Source: a virus. From it: 34,236 nt of DNA. Numbering within the stretch: the first letter of the stretch is position 1; the number at the start of each line of letters is the position of its first letter. This document shows positions 8,058 to 16,243 of the stretch, piece after piece. The notes under the pieces are model-generated. The model had not been told where the DNA came from, made no database searches, and was given only the letters and a program-made list of their open reading frames with translations. The translations under genes were made by a program, and so were the position numbers. The stretch lies in IMG/VR virus record IMGVR_UViG_3300017688_000001, positions 1-34,236 of that record. The stretch is one strand, 5' to 3'.

Positions 8058-8485
8058 AAGCTTTCAATCTCACTTTCCAGTTTATTTTTCATCGCTTCAA
8101 CACAAGCCTTACGAGACTTTGCTTTTGCTGGTTTTAGAAAAGGTTTCGGCAGTTGGCCGCTTTTTCCGTATTCCAGAATATTGGCGATCTTGGCATTGCT
8201 TTCGCCACCGGAGCGGGGTTCGGAAAAGCCGACTTTAAGATTGTAATTACCAGCACTGTCTTTTTTCACCGGGGATATCCCCAGGGCCGCTTCCAGCTCG
8301 CCGGTGGAGCGACTCTTAAGTTTCGTTTCACTGCCAATGACCGCGCTGAGATTGCTTTTGACTTTTTCAAGCACCACGTCACCGCCTGCTTCCAAAACTC
8401 TGGGAATGATTTCATCGGATTTTTCTGCCAGTTGTGAGATCTTAAGCAGAAAATCGTCCGGCATTTTAATCGTAATTTTAGCCAC
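8054..8485 (-). CDS. HK97 gp10-like head-tail protein
   Basis: The protein begins with an amphipathic MPDDFLLKISQLAEKSDEI helix, and the C-terminal 'NILEYGKSGQLPKPFLKPA' segment is the hallmark of the HK97 gp10 family. It runs to 143 residues from the GTG at 8485. The frame opens earlier (GTG at 8503), but GTG 8485 has AAAGGA about nine bases upstream and gives the usual family start (AKITIKMP). Its start overlaps the stop of the upstream adaptor gene. Family members take part in head-tail joining or act as neck proteins. Confidence 0.75.
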   Translation of the reverse strand: MAKITIKMPDDFLLKISQLAEKSDEIIPRVLEAGGDVVLEKVKSNLSAVIGSETKLKSRSTGELEAALGISPVKKDSAGNYNLKVGFSEPRSGGESNAKIANILEYGKSGQLPKPFLKPAKAKSRKACVEAMKNKLESEIESL

Positions 8486-8810
8486 TGGTTTCCATCCTTT
8501 CACAGAGCACTTCGGTGTACATCCCGCGGCCTTTCACATCCTCAACAGAGACGATGTTATACCGCCCGATATCACAGACGATTACCATACTGGTTTTAAC
8601 GACAATGCCGGGAATGGCTCTAAATCTGAAAAGCGCTGAAGCATTGGTAAAGATGGCACGGTTTTTCCAGCTTTCATTACCATGGCGATCTTCTTTATAA
8701 GCTCTGATTGAAGCAATAATGGTATCGCCTTTGTTTGCAAACCCTTCCGCATCTTTGATCGGTTGGGTGGTGATCAGATCGATCAAAGTATTCATTTTCC
8801 CAAAACTCAT
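8478..8810 (-). CDS. Head-tail adaptor (SPP1 gp16-like / head-tail joining family)
   Basis: A 110-residue beta-barrel-type protein. MSFGKMNTLIDLITTQPIKD at the N-terminus, the central 'ASIRAYKEDRHGNE' and a C-terminal DIGRYNIVSVEDVKGRG strand pair are characteristic of phage head-tail joining proteins, which form the stopper ring below the portal. It lies between the gp6-like connector and the gp10-like gene, the normal order of HK97-type modules. Confidence 0.8.
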   Translation of the reverse strand: MSFGKMNTLIDLITTQPIKDAEGFANKGDTIIASIRAYKEDRHGNESWKNRAIFTNASALFRFRAIPGIVVKTSMVIVCDIGRYNIVSVEDVKGRGMYTEVLCERMETSG

Positions 8811-8811
8811 C

Positions 8812-9123
8812 TTATACCTGCCAATCCTTGTTCATGCTAAGCAGTCCATTGACCACCGTCCAGACCTGGCTGCTGGCCTGAACGTTATCAGCAAAAAAGC
8901 CCCCGGTGCTGCCATCCCGGCTTTCATAGAAATGAGAGGACAGCATAATCACTGCCTGTTCAGTGGTGGGGTGCATGTCATGCTTTGAATAATAGCCATC
9001 TTCCTTTTTTTGATAGCTTTCGGCATATGCGGTGGCAGTAAAGATTAGATTTTGTAGGAGCTCATCATCCTCGTTGTGCTGTAGAATCAGATTGGCTTTG
9101 ACTTTTTCCAGGAGTGTCTGCAT
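8812..9123 (-). CDS. gp6-like head-tail connector
   Basis: An all-helical protein of about 103 residues. LLEKVKANLILQHNEDDELLQNLIFTA with the following AESYQ helix is the pattern of the HK97 gp6/phage connector family, which adds the first ring under the portal. The open frame begins at 9132 (GTG), but the ATG at 9123 has GAGGTGG at good spacing and gives the usual short N-terminus. It follows the capsid and head-fibre genes. Confidence 0.8.
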   Translation of the reverse strand: MQTLLEKVKANLILQHNEDDELLQNLIFTATAYAESYQKKEDGYYSKHDMHPTTEQAVIMLSSHFYESRDGSTGGFFADNVQASSQVWTVVNGLLSMNKDWQV

Positions 9124-9141
9124 CACTGCCACCTCATTTCA

Positions 9142-9354
9142 TTATTCGTTTTTCATTAAACCAGCTGCTTTAAGCTTTGCAAGCAGGGCATTAAAATCCG
9201 TCACCAGTCCCGCAATGGTCGTCGCGGTACTATCGGCTTGATAGGCGGCTTGGGGTAAACCCAATAAAACAGCACCCTCTTTAATTTGGAGGGTGCCGCC
9301 AATCACGGTTTTATCGCCGCCATCAGTTGTGTAGTTCTTTGTCGTATAACTCAT
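9142..9354 (-). CDS. Head fibre-like protein
   Basis: A 70-residue protein directly after the major capsid gene. The pattern 'GGDKTVIGGTLQI' near the start and 'QADSTATTIAGLVTDFNALLAKLKAAGLM' in the C-terminal half (residues about 39-67) matches small phage head-fibre proteins of the phi29 gp8.5-like family, as I remember them. These decorate the capsid and are usually dispensable. The ATG at 9354 follows AGGTGG. Confidence 0.65.
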   Translation of the reverse strand: MSYTTKNYTTDGGDKTVIGGTLQIKEGAVLLGLPQAAYQADSTATTIAGLVTDFNALLAKLKAAGLMKNE

Positions 9355-9361
9355 GATCCAC

Positions 9362-10558
9362 CTATGCCTTTTGTTTCAGGGTTTTAATGGCTTCTGGTAA
9401 GATCAGCTTGCCATCGACCCGCTGGGTGGCCATAAAGCCCACCTGGCCAGTGGTGGCATAAAGTTCATTGAGCCGTTTAAAAGACCGGCCTTGACGGTCC
9501 GCCACCCAGTAATAGCTAAAGTCACCAAAGGCGATGGTCTTAGCGCCAGCTGCGATGTTTGGCACATAAGCTGATGTTTTAACGGGACGGTTGAGAATCG
9601 TATCTGGGGTTCCAGCGGTAATCGATGGCTGCCAGATATAATTGCCATTGCCATCTTTGAGTTTCCGGATGGCTTTGACGGTGGCATCATTGAGAATAAA
9701 GGTGGCGCTTTTTCGATAAGGAGATTTAAGGGCGTAAAACAGATCCATGATCTCATCCACCGTAATAGCGGTGGCACTGGCTGCGGTGATCCCGTCCTGG
9801 GCACCGCCGGTGGCATTGAAGATCCCGGTTGGTTTACCGTTGCCATCACCAATAAAGAAGGATTCTTCCTCTTTGGCACCGATCCGACGGGCGAATTCTT
9901 TGGCGATATAGGCTTCCAGGTTAAAGATCGAATCATTGAGCAGTTCTTCGGACACTTTTAACATCGTTCCCAGCTTATAGGCACTGATGGAAACCTGTCC
10001 AAAGGAGTCATCACTCTCAGGGACAGCCCCTTCTTCATCAATCCAGGAAGCCGTCCCCTTAGTGGCCACTACGGGGATTTTGCGATCGCCGCTGGCGGTG
10101 GTGATGACCTTGGCCAGGGTTCTGAAGATATTTTCTTCTTCGAGACCTTCCACCAGGGTGCGTTCAAACTCATCGGGGACCAGATAACCGCCTTCACTGT
10201 CGCTACCAATTTGTAGGGCATTGGTGATGTCAAAGCTCAAGGATTTGTTTCTCATGGCATTCCAGAAGGAAGTCGCATACTCATCGCTGCCACGACCGGT
10301 TTTAGGTTCTGCCATGCCGGTGGGTTTTCCGGTGATCGGGGTATTGATCGGTTTTGAAAACTCCAGATCCAGGGTCTGCTGACGCTCGAGGCGATCGATT
10401 TCCTTGCCGAGGTTCACCACATCAGCTTCCATTTTTTCATAGACTTCAATATCAGTAGCCGCTAAGATTCCATCTTGCCCCCGTTTCTGATCCAGAAAGG
10501 CTTTCGCATCATCCCAGATTTTGGCTCGTTTTTCACGTAATTCTAAAATTCTTTTCAT
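9362..10558 (-). CDS. HK97-type major capsid protein
   Basis: About 398 residues from the ATG at 10558, which has GGAGG eight bases upstream; a GTG at 10573 is in frame but poorly placed. Residues 1-65 are a charged coiled coil, the delta/scaffold domain normally removed by the prohead protease. The HK97 core follows: 'GGYLVPDEFERTLVEGLEE' near residue 125, 'GDRKIPVV', 'WIDEEGAVPESD', 'LKVSEELLNDSIFNLEAYI' and 'FFIGDGNGKPTGIFN', all standard landmarks of the family. It sits right after the ClpP-type protease, the usual pairing. Confidence 0.95.
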   Translation of the reverse strand: MKRILELREKRAKIWDDAKAFLDQKRGQDGILAATDIEVYEKMEADVVNLGKEIDRLERQQTLDLEFSKPINTPITGKPTGMAEPKTGRGSDEYATSFWNAMRNKSLSFDITNALQIGSDSEGGYLVPDEFERTLVEGLEEENIFRTLAKVITTASGDRKIPVVATKGTASWIDEEGAVPESDDSFGQVSISAYKLGTMLKVSEELLNDSIFNLEAYIAKEFARRIGAKEEESFFIGDGNGKPTGIFNATGGAQDGITAASATAITVDEIMDLFYALKSPYRKSATFILNDATVKAIRKLKDGNGNYIWQPSITAGTPDTILNRPVKTSAYVPNIAAGAKTIAFGDFSYYWVADRQGRSFKRLNELYATTGQVGFMATQRVDGKLILPEAIKTLKQKA

Positions 10559-10573
10559 AGTTGTTTCCTCCAC

Positions 10574-11260
10574 TTATTTAATCAAATTTAATCGTGTTTC
10601 AAACACGTCGACCGGTATTCCTACTGCTTTGGGTAGTTGGGGTATTAGTTTATCCAGCAGGGAGCTGGTCACTGCCTGCCGGGAAAAACTGTAATTCATC
10701 ACGTCATCCTGAGTCTCATTTTTCTCAAAGAGCATTTCATCGGCAAAGCCAAGCTCTAAAGCTTTATTGGCATTGAGCCAGGTTTCACCATCCATCAACT
10801 TTGACAGCTTCGCCCGGGGTTGGCCGGTTTTAAGCTCATAGGCGTTAATAATACTTTCCTTCACTTCATCCAGCATCTGAATGGCTTTTTTCATTTCAGC
10901 ACTATCGCCAATCGCCACCGTCAAGGGGTTGTGAATCATCATCAGGCTGGTGGGTGAGACCTTAACCGTTGTTCCCGCCATGGCGATCACCGATGCGGCG
11001 CTGGCGGCAATCCCATCAATCTTGATGGTAACGTTGCCTTTATAGTCCATCAGCATGTTGTAGATTTGACTGGCGGCAATGCAATCGCCACCAGGGCTGT
11101 TAATCCAGATATCGATGTCGCCTTCACCAGAAACCAGTTCTGATTTAAACTGCTTGGGGGTTATTTCGTCACCGAACCAGCTTTCTTCCGCAATGGCTCC
11201 GTTGAGGTACAGGGTCCGTGAACCATCTTCATTCTTAATCCAATTCCAGAACTTCTTCAT
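10574..11260 (-). CDS. ClpP-like prohead protease (S14)
   Basis: A 228-residue protein from the ATG at 11260 (GAGG six bases upstream), overlapping the end of the portal gene by 26 bases. It has the ClpP fold signatures: 'IDIWINSPGGDCIAASQIYN', the nucleophile motif GIAAS (Ser about 87) and the His motif MIHNP (His about 110), followed by the 'LGFADEML' segment with the likely Asp. Phage versions replace the HK97 U35-type protease and mature the capsid by cutting the delta domain. The last 30 residues form an unconserved charged tail. Confidence 0.9.
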   Translation of the reverse strand: MKKFWNWIKNEDGSRTLYLNGAIAEESWFGDEITPKQFKSELVSGEGDIDIWINSPGGDCIAASQIYNMLMDYKGNVTIKIDGIAASAASVIAMAGTTVKVSPTSLMMIHNPLTVAIGDSAEMKKAIQMLDEVKESIINAYELKTGQPRAKLSKLMDGETWLNANKALELGFADEMLFEKNETQDDVMNYSFSRQAVTSSLLDKLIPQLPKAVGIPVDVFETRLNLIK

Positions 11261-12482
11261 TCGTTTCCTCACTTTCATTTGTATTTGCAAAGGCACCAGC
11301 ATCCTCCAGTTTTGTCATGGCACCGTTAATCAGGTAAAGATCGCCGCCCAATGCTTCTGGGATGCGATTGAGGTTTTCCAGCTCTCTAATATCGTTGGTG
11401 GACAGCCAGCCGTTTTGCCTGCCAGTGGCATAGCCGGCCATGCGGGAAGCGTAGTCACCACGCAGAAGGCCATCCACCGAGAAGCGGATAAAGTATTGGC
11501 TTTTTTCGCTGTCACTCAGCAGCGCTTTTTGCATCGATTGTTCCCAGCGAATGACCCAGGGATCCAGGGTATATTTGACAAACTCCAATGACTGTTGCTC
11601 GATGTTTGAAAAACTGGACTTCTCCAAGTCTCCAATCATATGGGGTGGAATCCTGAAAATCCGAGCGATTTCATTGATCTGAAACTTTCGGGTTTCCAGA
11701 AATTGGGCCTGTTCCGGGGGTATGCCAATGGAAGTAAACCGCATTCCTTCTTCAAGGACTGCAATCCGATGAGCGTTGCTGCTGCCCTGATAAACAGCGT
11801 TCCAGCTTTCCCGGACCCGTTTGGGATCTTTGACTACACCAGGATGCTCAAGCACACCCCCGGGATTTGCGCCATTGGAAAAAAACTTAGAGCCATACTC
11901 TTCGGTGGCAATGGCCATCCCAATGGCGTTTTTGGCCATGGCTATCGGTGAATAACCGATTAAACCATCAAAACCAAGGCCAGGAATATGCAGAACCATT
12001 TCTTTGCGCATCACCACTTCGCCCTTATCACTCTGATATTTGTAAAAAAGCTCACCATTGGCGGCTCGATCAACCGTTATTTTGTCTGGCATTAAGGGAT
12101 ACAGCGCCAACACCTGTCCCCTTCCATCCCGAATAATCTGAGCATAAGCATTGCCCCAAAGCAAAAGATGACTCATCAGTGTTTCTCGAAACACGAAAGA
12201 AGTCATCTCCGGATTTGGTTCATGCTGGAGGAGCTGGTATAAGCAGTGCCCCTCGGCTTTTTCTTTGCCATTGTCAGTGTAATGATAGGTATGAAGCGGT
12301 AAGCTGGCGATGGTTTCGGCCAGGATCCGCACACAGGAATAGACGGCTGTGGTCTGCATCGCCGTTCGTTCATTGACCGTTTTTCCGGCGGTGGTGCCAC
12401 CGAAGAAAAAACTGAAGGGGTTATTATCAAGATAGTTTTTGGGTTTGTCGCGGGAATGGAATAGGTCTCTTAATCGACTCAT
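11235..12482 (-). CDS. HK97-family portal protein
   Basis: A 415-residue protein with the family's landmarks: 'VYSCVRILAETIASLPLHTY' near residue 50, 'LLLWGNAYAQIIRDGRGQVLALYPL' near 107, 'HIPGLGFDGLIGYSPI', 'FKINEIARIFRIPPHMIG'-type helix and 'IEQQSLEFVKYTLDPWVIRWEQ' near 305. The dodecameric portal is the DNA channel of the head and docks terminase. AAGGAGG precedes the ATG at 12482. A terminator lies immediately upstream, so expression depends on read-through or antitermination from the terminase side. Confidence 0.95.
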   Translation of the reverse strand: MSRLRDLFHSRDKPKNYLDNNPFSFFFGGTTAGKTVNERTAMQTTAVYSCVRILAETIASLPLHTYHYTDNGKEKAEGHCLYQLLQHEPNPEMTSFVFRETLMSHLLLWGNAYAQIIRDGRGQVLALYPLMPDKITVDRAANGELFYKYQSDKGEVVMRKEMVLHIPGLGFDGLIGYSPIAMAKNAIGMAIATEEYGSKFFSNGANPGGVLEHPGVVKDPKRVRESWNAVYQGSSNAHRIAVLEEGMRFTSIGIPPEQAQFLETRKFQINEIARIFRIPPHMIGDLEKSSFSNIEQQSLEFVKYTLDPWVIRWEQSMQKALLSDSEKSQYFIRFSVDGLLRGDYASRMAGYATGRQNGWLSTNDIRELENLNRIPEALGGDLYLINGAMTKLEDAGAFANTNESEETNEEVLELD

Positions 12483-12505
12483 GAGTTCCTCCTTAAAAAT
12501 GGGCG

Positions 12506-12531
12506 TAAAAAAAGCACCTCGGTTGAGATGC
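12506..12531 (-). terminator. Intrinsic terminator after the RHH accessory gene
   Basis: A seven-pair stem (GCATCTC/GAGGTGC, one G-U) with a four-base loop is followed on the minus strand by seven T. It lies between the accessory gene ending at 12551 and the portal start at 12482. A T-rich stretch on the other side could also let it work on the plus strand. Confidence 0.75.
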
Positions 12532-12550
12532 GTTATTATTTTTTTTTAGT

Positions 12551-13444
12551 CTATATTAGGTCATCAATAACTGCTTGAATACTATTGAGATTTCCATGGC
12601 CTAATGCGTTATAATATTTCACGTGCTCAGTAACCGCACGTATGGCATTTTTGAAAACCGCTTCACCATAATCTTTTTTGATACTCTCAAGATAGAATCT
12701 TGTGGCAAAAGTGTTAAGAGTCCTTGTGTACTTTTGACCATCGATCATTGCCATGAAGTTGGTAATAAAATCGCCAGCTGATCCCTCATTCATGCCAGTT
12801 TTTTGTGCGATCTCCAGTTTCCCTTCGGTTCTGCCAATTTTCCCTTCATAAACCTTCTTTGCAATTTCATAAGAACTTATTACCATCTCATCTGTGATAG
12901 TTTTTCTCATGCTATCCTCCTCTACAGAATTTAAAAACTCATATCGATAACGATCAACGCTTTCATAAACTTCACTCCAAATTTCAACGATATCACCATT
13001 AGTAATAAAGACTTTTCCGTGTGAGTTACTTGAATCAGTCTTCATTTGAGCAAAATTACCTCTAAAGTCTGTGACAAAAGTTCCTGGGTAATCGACTTTG
13101 TTAGAACACCTCTTGACCAACTCATCTAGAAGCACAACCCCTTTTTCGCTTTCAATCTGCAAAAAAGCTTTGATGATTCGATGATTGTTTTGCTTTGGAC
13201 GATGTACCCAAGCTGGAATCTTTCGATTCGCTTTGGCATAATTTTGGTCGTAATGTATAACAGGGGTTACGGGTTTAGGAGTGTTATTAACTGAGAGATT
13301 TTTAGCTGCTTGCATAAAGCTATCACTCACATATGCAGCAATAATCTGTTCACCTACTTCATCCAAACTATTTTTGTTTAGGGTAAGAGCAATCTGAAAT
13401 TGTTCATATAAACTATCGGGGATAATCAGTTCAAGTTTTGCCAT
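12551..13444 (-). CDS. Accessory DNA-binding protein: RHH-like N-terminus plus McrA-associated-type C-terminus
   Basis: From the ATG at 13444 (AGGAGG nine bases upstream) the protein has 297 residues. Residues 1-45 (AKLELIIPDSLYEQFQIALTLN ... QIIAAY) look like a ribbon-helix-helix/CopG-type strand and two helices. The middle, with 'VLLDELVKRCSNK' and 'FRGNFAQMKTD', looks like a small winged helix. Residues about 185-297 (YEIAKKVYEGKIGRTEGKLEIAQKTGMNEGSAGDFI...) resemble the helical head domain found before HNH nuclease domains in McrA-like enzymes, but no HNH follows here. The gene has its own promoter with a palindrome over the -35 and its own terminator, and it is inserted between large terminase and portal. 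I infer an autoregulated moron; the function is unknown. Confidence 0.7.
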   Translation of the reverse strand: MAKLELIIPDSLYEQFQIALTLNKNSLDEVGEQIIAAYVSDSFMQAAKNLSVNNTPKPVTPVIHYDQNYAKANRKIPAWVHRPKQNNHRIIKAFLQIESEKGVVLLDELVKRCSNKVDYPGTFVTDFRGNFAQMKTDSSNSHGKVFITNGDIVEIWSEVYESVDRYRYEFLNSVEEDSMRKTITDEMVISSYEIAKKVYEGKIGRTEGKLEIAQKTGMNEGSAGDFITNFMAMIDGQKYTRTLNTFATRFYLESIKKDYGEAVFKNAIRAVTEHVKYYNALGHGNLNSIQAVIDDLI

Positions 13445-13468
13445 ATCGTAAATCCTCCTTTTGGATTT

Positions 13469-13520
13469 ATTATACGACACATATTATTATTTGTAAATAC
13501 ATATTTGCAAATTTGTATTT
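13469..13520 (-). promoter_or_regulatory. Promoter with overlapping 26-bp operator-like dyad
   Basis: On the minus strand TTTACA (13497-13492) and TATAAT (13474-13469) are 17 bases apart. A near-perfect 26-bp dyad (13495-13520, 12 of 13 positions symmetric, centred on ATTTGCAAAT) overlaps the -35. It serves the accessory gene starting at 13444, whose N-terminus looks like a ribbon-helix-helix domain, so autorepression is a reasonable inference. Confidence 0.7.
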
Positions 13521-13538
13521 TGCATTATTTAGAAATAA

Positions 13539-15140
13539 CTAAAGAACTAATATCCCTCGCTCATCATAAACACTCCCTCCCATATTGCCACCACAGCGAA
13601 TTGCCCGATCCAGCGCCATAATAGTGGCCACGGCCCCATCAATCCGCTCGGTGGATTTCTCCTTATCCGGTTTGATATTTCCAGCCGGGTCAGTCCGGAC
13701 AAAAATGTTGTCCATCATCCACCTGAGCACCGGATGCCCGCCATGGGCGATCTTCTCTTCCAGGGTCAGCTTCATCAGCTCTTTGGTTGGGGGCGACATA
13801 TCCTTAAACCCCTGTCCGAAGGGAACCACGGTAAATCCTAAACCTTCGAGGTTTTGTACCATCTGAACTGCTCCCCAGCGGTCAAAGGCGATTTCTCGGA
13901 TATTATACTTGGTACCCAGTTCATCAATGAAGCTCTCAATAAAGCCGTAATGGACCACATTTCCTTCGGTGGTCTGCATGTGGTTTTGCTTTTCCCAAAC
14001 GTCATAAGGTACATGATCCCTCCGGACTCGCTGTTCGATGTTTTCCTCTGGAATCCAGAAAAAAGGCATAATGACATACTTTTCATCATCATACTTGGGT
14101 GGAAAGACCAAGACGAAAGCCGTGATGTCAATCGAACTTGAGAGGTCAAGGCCGCCATAGCATTCTCTACCGAGAAGATCGTCTGGATCAATTGTCTCTC
14201 TGCATTTATCCCACTTTTCCATCGGCATCCACCTGACGGATTGTTTGACCCACTGATTGAGCCGCAGCTGTCGAAAGAGGTTCTCTTCAGCTGGGTTTTC
14301 TTTAGCGTTTTCGCAGGCGACCTCGATCTTTTCGATGTCAACGGTGATGCCCATGGAAGGATTGGCTTTTTGCCATACCTTGGGATCCGTCCAATCTTCA
14401 TTTTCTCCGGCACCATAGATAACCGGATAAAAGGTCTGGTCAATCTTTCTTCCAGCCAAGATATCCTCGGCTTTCTGATGAACCTCCCAACAGATGGAGT
14501 GGCGATCGGTTCCAGCGGTGGTGATTAAAAAATACAGCGGTTGCTTTCTAGCATCACCGGAGCCATGGAGCATGACGTCATAGAGGTTTCGATTGGGTTG
14601 GGCATGCAGCTCATCAAAGACCACGCCATGAACGTTCAGACCATGCTTGGTGTATGCTTCAGCCGATAAAACCTGGTAGAAGCTACCCAGCGGTTTATAA
14701 ATCAATCGCTTTTGAGAAAGAACCGGCTTAATTCGTGATTTAAGGGCTGGGCATTGGTCTACCATATCCACCGCCACATCAAAAACAATCGAAGCTTGCT
14801 GACGATCCGAGGCACAGCCGTAAATCTCACCGCCATGTTCATAGTCACCACAAGTTAAGAGCAGTGCCACTGCGGCAGCCAGCTCACTCTTACCTTGTTT
14901 CTTGCTGATTTCTACATATGCAGTATTAAACTGTCGGGCCTGGTTTGGTTTTAGAATCCCGAAAACATCCCGGATGATCTGCTCCTGCCAGTCGATCAGT
15001 TCAAAGGGCTGACCATGCCATTGGCCTTTGGTGTGCTTGAGGCAATTGATAAATGAAACCGCCAGATCGGCACGGTTTTGATCAAAGATGGATGTCTTTT
15101 GTTTAAACGGGGTTGGTTGATAATTGTCCAGATAACGCAT
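13539..15140 (-). CDS. terL: Terminase large subunit
   Basis: A 533-residue packaging motor. The ATPase domain has an adenine-side 'IDWQEQIIRDVFG' motif, a Walker A-like KKQGKSE (residues 80-86) and Walker B with VVFDE (D176/E177), followed by the coupling motif LITTAGTD (near 205). The nuclease domain begins near GGLDLSSSIDITAFV (D332), with later acidic residues around 'AFDRWGA' and 'ERIDGAVA'. The size and motif style fit the Terminase_1 type that pairs with P27-like small subunits. AGGAG precedes the ATG. Unusually, about 5 kb of methylase, amidoligase cassette and endolysin genes separate it from the small subunit. Confidence 0.95.
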   Translation of the reverse strand: MRYLDNYQPTPFKQKTSIFDQNRADLAVSFINCLKHTKGQWHGQPFELIDWQEQIIRDVFGILKPNQARQFNTAYVEISKKQGKSELAAAVALLLTCGDYEHGGEIYGCASDRQQASIVFDVAVDMVDQCPALKSRIKPVLSQKRLIYKPLGSFYQVLSAEAYTKHGLNVHGVVFDELHAQPNRNLYDVMLHGSGDARKQPLYFLITTAGTDRHSICWEVHQKAEDILAGRKIDQTFYPVIYGAGENEDWTDPKVWQKANPSMGITVDIEKIEVACENAKENPAEENLFRQLRLNQWVKQSVRWMPMEKWDKCRETIDPDDLLGRECYGGLDLSSSIDITAFVLVFPPKYDDEKYVIMPFFWIPEENIEQRVRRDHVPYDVWEKQNHMQTTEGNVVHYGFIESFIDELGTKYNIREIAFDRWGAVQMVQNLEGLGFTVVPFGQGFKDMSPPTKELMKLTLEEKIAHGGHPVLRWMMDNIFVRTDPAGNIKPDKEKSTERIDGAVATIMALDRAIRCGGNMGGSVYDERGILVL

Positions 15141-15175
15141 GGCCGACCGCTCCTTTCTGAGAACTGGTGCTGTTT

Positions 15176-16153
15176 TTAACTGTTAAAATAGGCCAGGATT
15201 CCTTCCAGAATGCCCTGGGCTTCCAGTTCAGCGCCGCCATTATTAAAGAAATGACAGTCGCTGGGTGATGAGGCAAACAGCCCTTCGGTGATAATGGCGG
15301 GCATGTTGGAATAGGTGACGTCGGAATCATCACGCTGGATAATGCCCCGGTTGGCTAAACCCATGCGATTGCACAGCCCATTGAGCACCAGCTGTGCCAA
15401 TCTTAAGCCGTTGGTACTCCCGGGATAACAGATGACCAGGGTACCGCTGGATTCCGGACTGGCGGAACCATTGTGATGGATGCTGACAAAAATATCGGCA
15501 TTGCTTTCATTGGCAATGGCCGGACGGTCACTTAAAGCCATCCAACTATCATCGGTCCGGGTATAAACAACGCTGAAATCGCGCTCCTTAAGCAATTGCC
15601 CCAGTCTCAGGCTCACCACCAAGTTCATATCCTTTTCCTGCAGGTTGCCGCAGGCACCGGGATCAGAGCCGCCGTGACCGGGGTTGATGCAGACCAGCTG
15701 GCCGTTTCCCGTGCCATTAGGGGGAGTGGTAGGTGTTGGTTTTGATATGGGTGTGGTCGTTTCGGTCTGGTTTGCCGCCGATGGTATTTCAATTCCCAGT
15801 GCCTTCAGCGTTTCGTTCCCAACAATCCCATCGACGGTTAGACCTTTTGATTTTTGAAAATCTGTGATGGCTGCCAGGGTCTCCGAACCAACAGCGCCAT
15901 CGATTGCGAGGTGGTAGCCATTCTTTATGAGTGCTTCCTGAATCACCCGGATTTCTCCCATTAAGGCAGCATCGGATTGGTCTCCGTAAATGCCATCCGG
16001 CTCCAAACCGTGGTAGGTTTGTAGGGCCAGTACGGCTTCCTGGGTTTGGCTTCCAAAGTCGCCATCAATCGTTCCGGCGTCATAAGCACAGAAATTTAAA
16101 TCCCGCTGTAATTGGGCCACAGCGGTACCCATGGTTCCTATTTCAAGATTCAT
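15176..16153 (-). CDS. Endolysin: N-acetylmuramoyl-L-alanine amidase with two peptidoglycan-binding domains
   Basis: From the ATG at 16153 (GGAAAAAC upstream) the protein has 325 residues. Two PG_binding_1 repeats come first (about residues 5-60 and 65-120; 'AGTIDGDFGSQTQEAVLALQ' and 'GAVGSETLAAITDFQ'). A Thr/Pro linker of about 30 residues follows, then an Amidase_3 domain. Zinc ligands are visible: His160 in NPGHGGSDPGA, Glu173 in QEKD and His226 in SIHHNGS; Glu290 in ITEGLF is the likely catalytic residue. It cuts the amide bond between muramic acid and the stem peptide. There is no signal peptide and no holin nearby. Its place between an accessory cassette and the large terminase is unusual, since lysis genes normally follow the tail module. 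Confidence 0.92.
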   Translation of the reverse strand: MNLEIGTMGTAVAQLQRDLNFCAYDAGTIDGDFGSQTQEAVLALQTYHGLEPDGIYGDQSDAALMGEIRVIQEALIKNGYHLAIDGAVGSETLAAITDFQKSKGLTVDGIVGNETLKALGIEIPSAANQTETTTPISKPTPTTPPNGTGNGQLVCINPGHGGSDPGACGNLQEKDMNLVVSLRLGQLLKERDFSVVYTRTDDSWMALSDRPAIANESNADIFVSIHHNGSASPESSGTLVICYPGSTNGLRLAQLVLNGLCNRMGLANRGIIQRDDSDVTYSNMPAIITEGLFASSPSDCHFFNNGGAELEAQGILEGILAYFNS

Positions 16154-16190
16154 GTTTTTCCTTTCCTTGTTGCCGGTAAAAACAGACAAC

Positions 16191-16216
16191 AAAAAAGCAC
16201 CCCGCAAGAGATGCTT
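16191..16216 (-). terminator. Intrinsic terminator after the amidoligase-GGCT operon
   Basis: On the minus strand AAGCATCTC pairs with GGGGTGCTT (two G-U pairs) around a four-base loop, followed by six T. It closes the two-gene unit ending at 16244 and stands just before the endolysin ribosome site. Confidence 0.75.
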
Positions 16217-16243
16217 AAAAATTTGATATGTTGTTAAACGATA

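Noticed and set aside
9403-9936. 177-codon frame inside the capsid gene
   Set aside because: Pro/Ser-rich out-of-frame shadow of the HK97 capsid coding sequence, which is clear in the other frame.
13838-14443. 201-codon frame inside terL
   Set aside because: Low-complexity shadow frame; all terminase motifs lie in the overlapping 533-residue frame.
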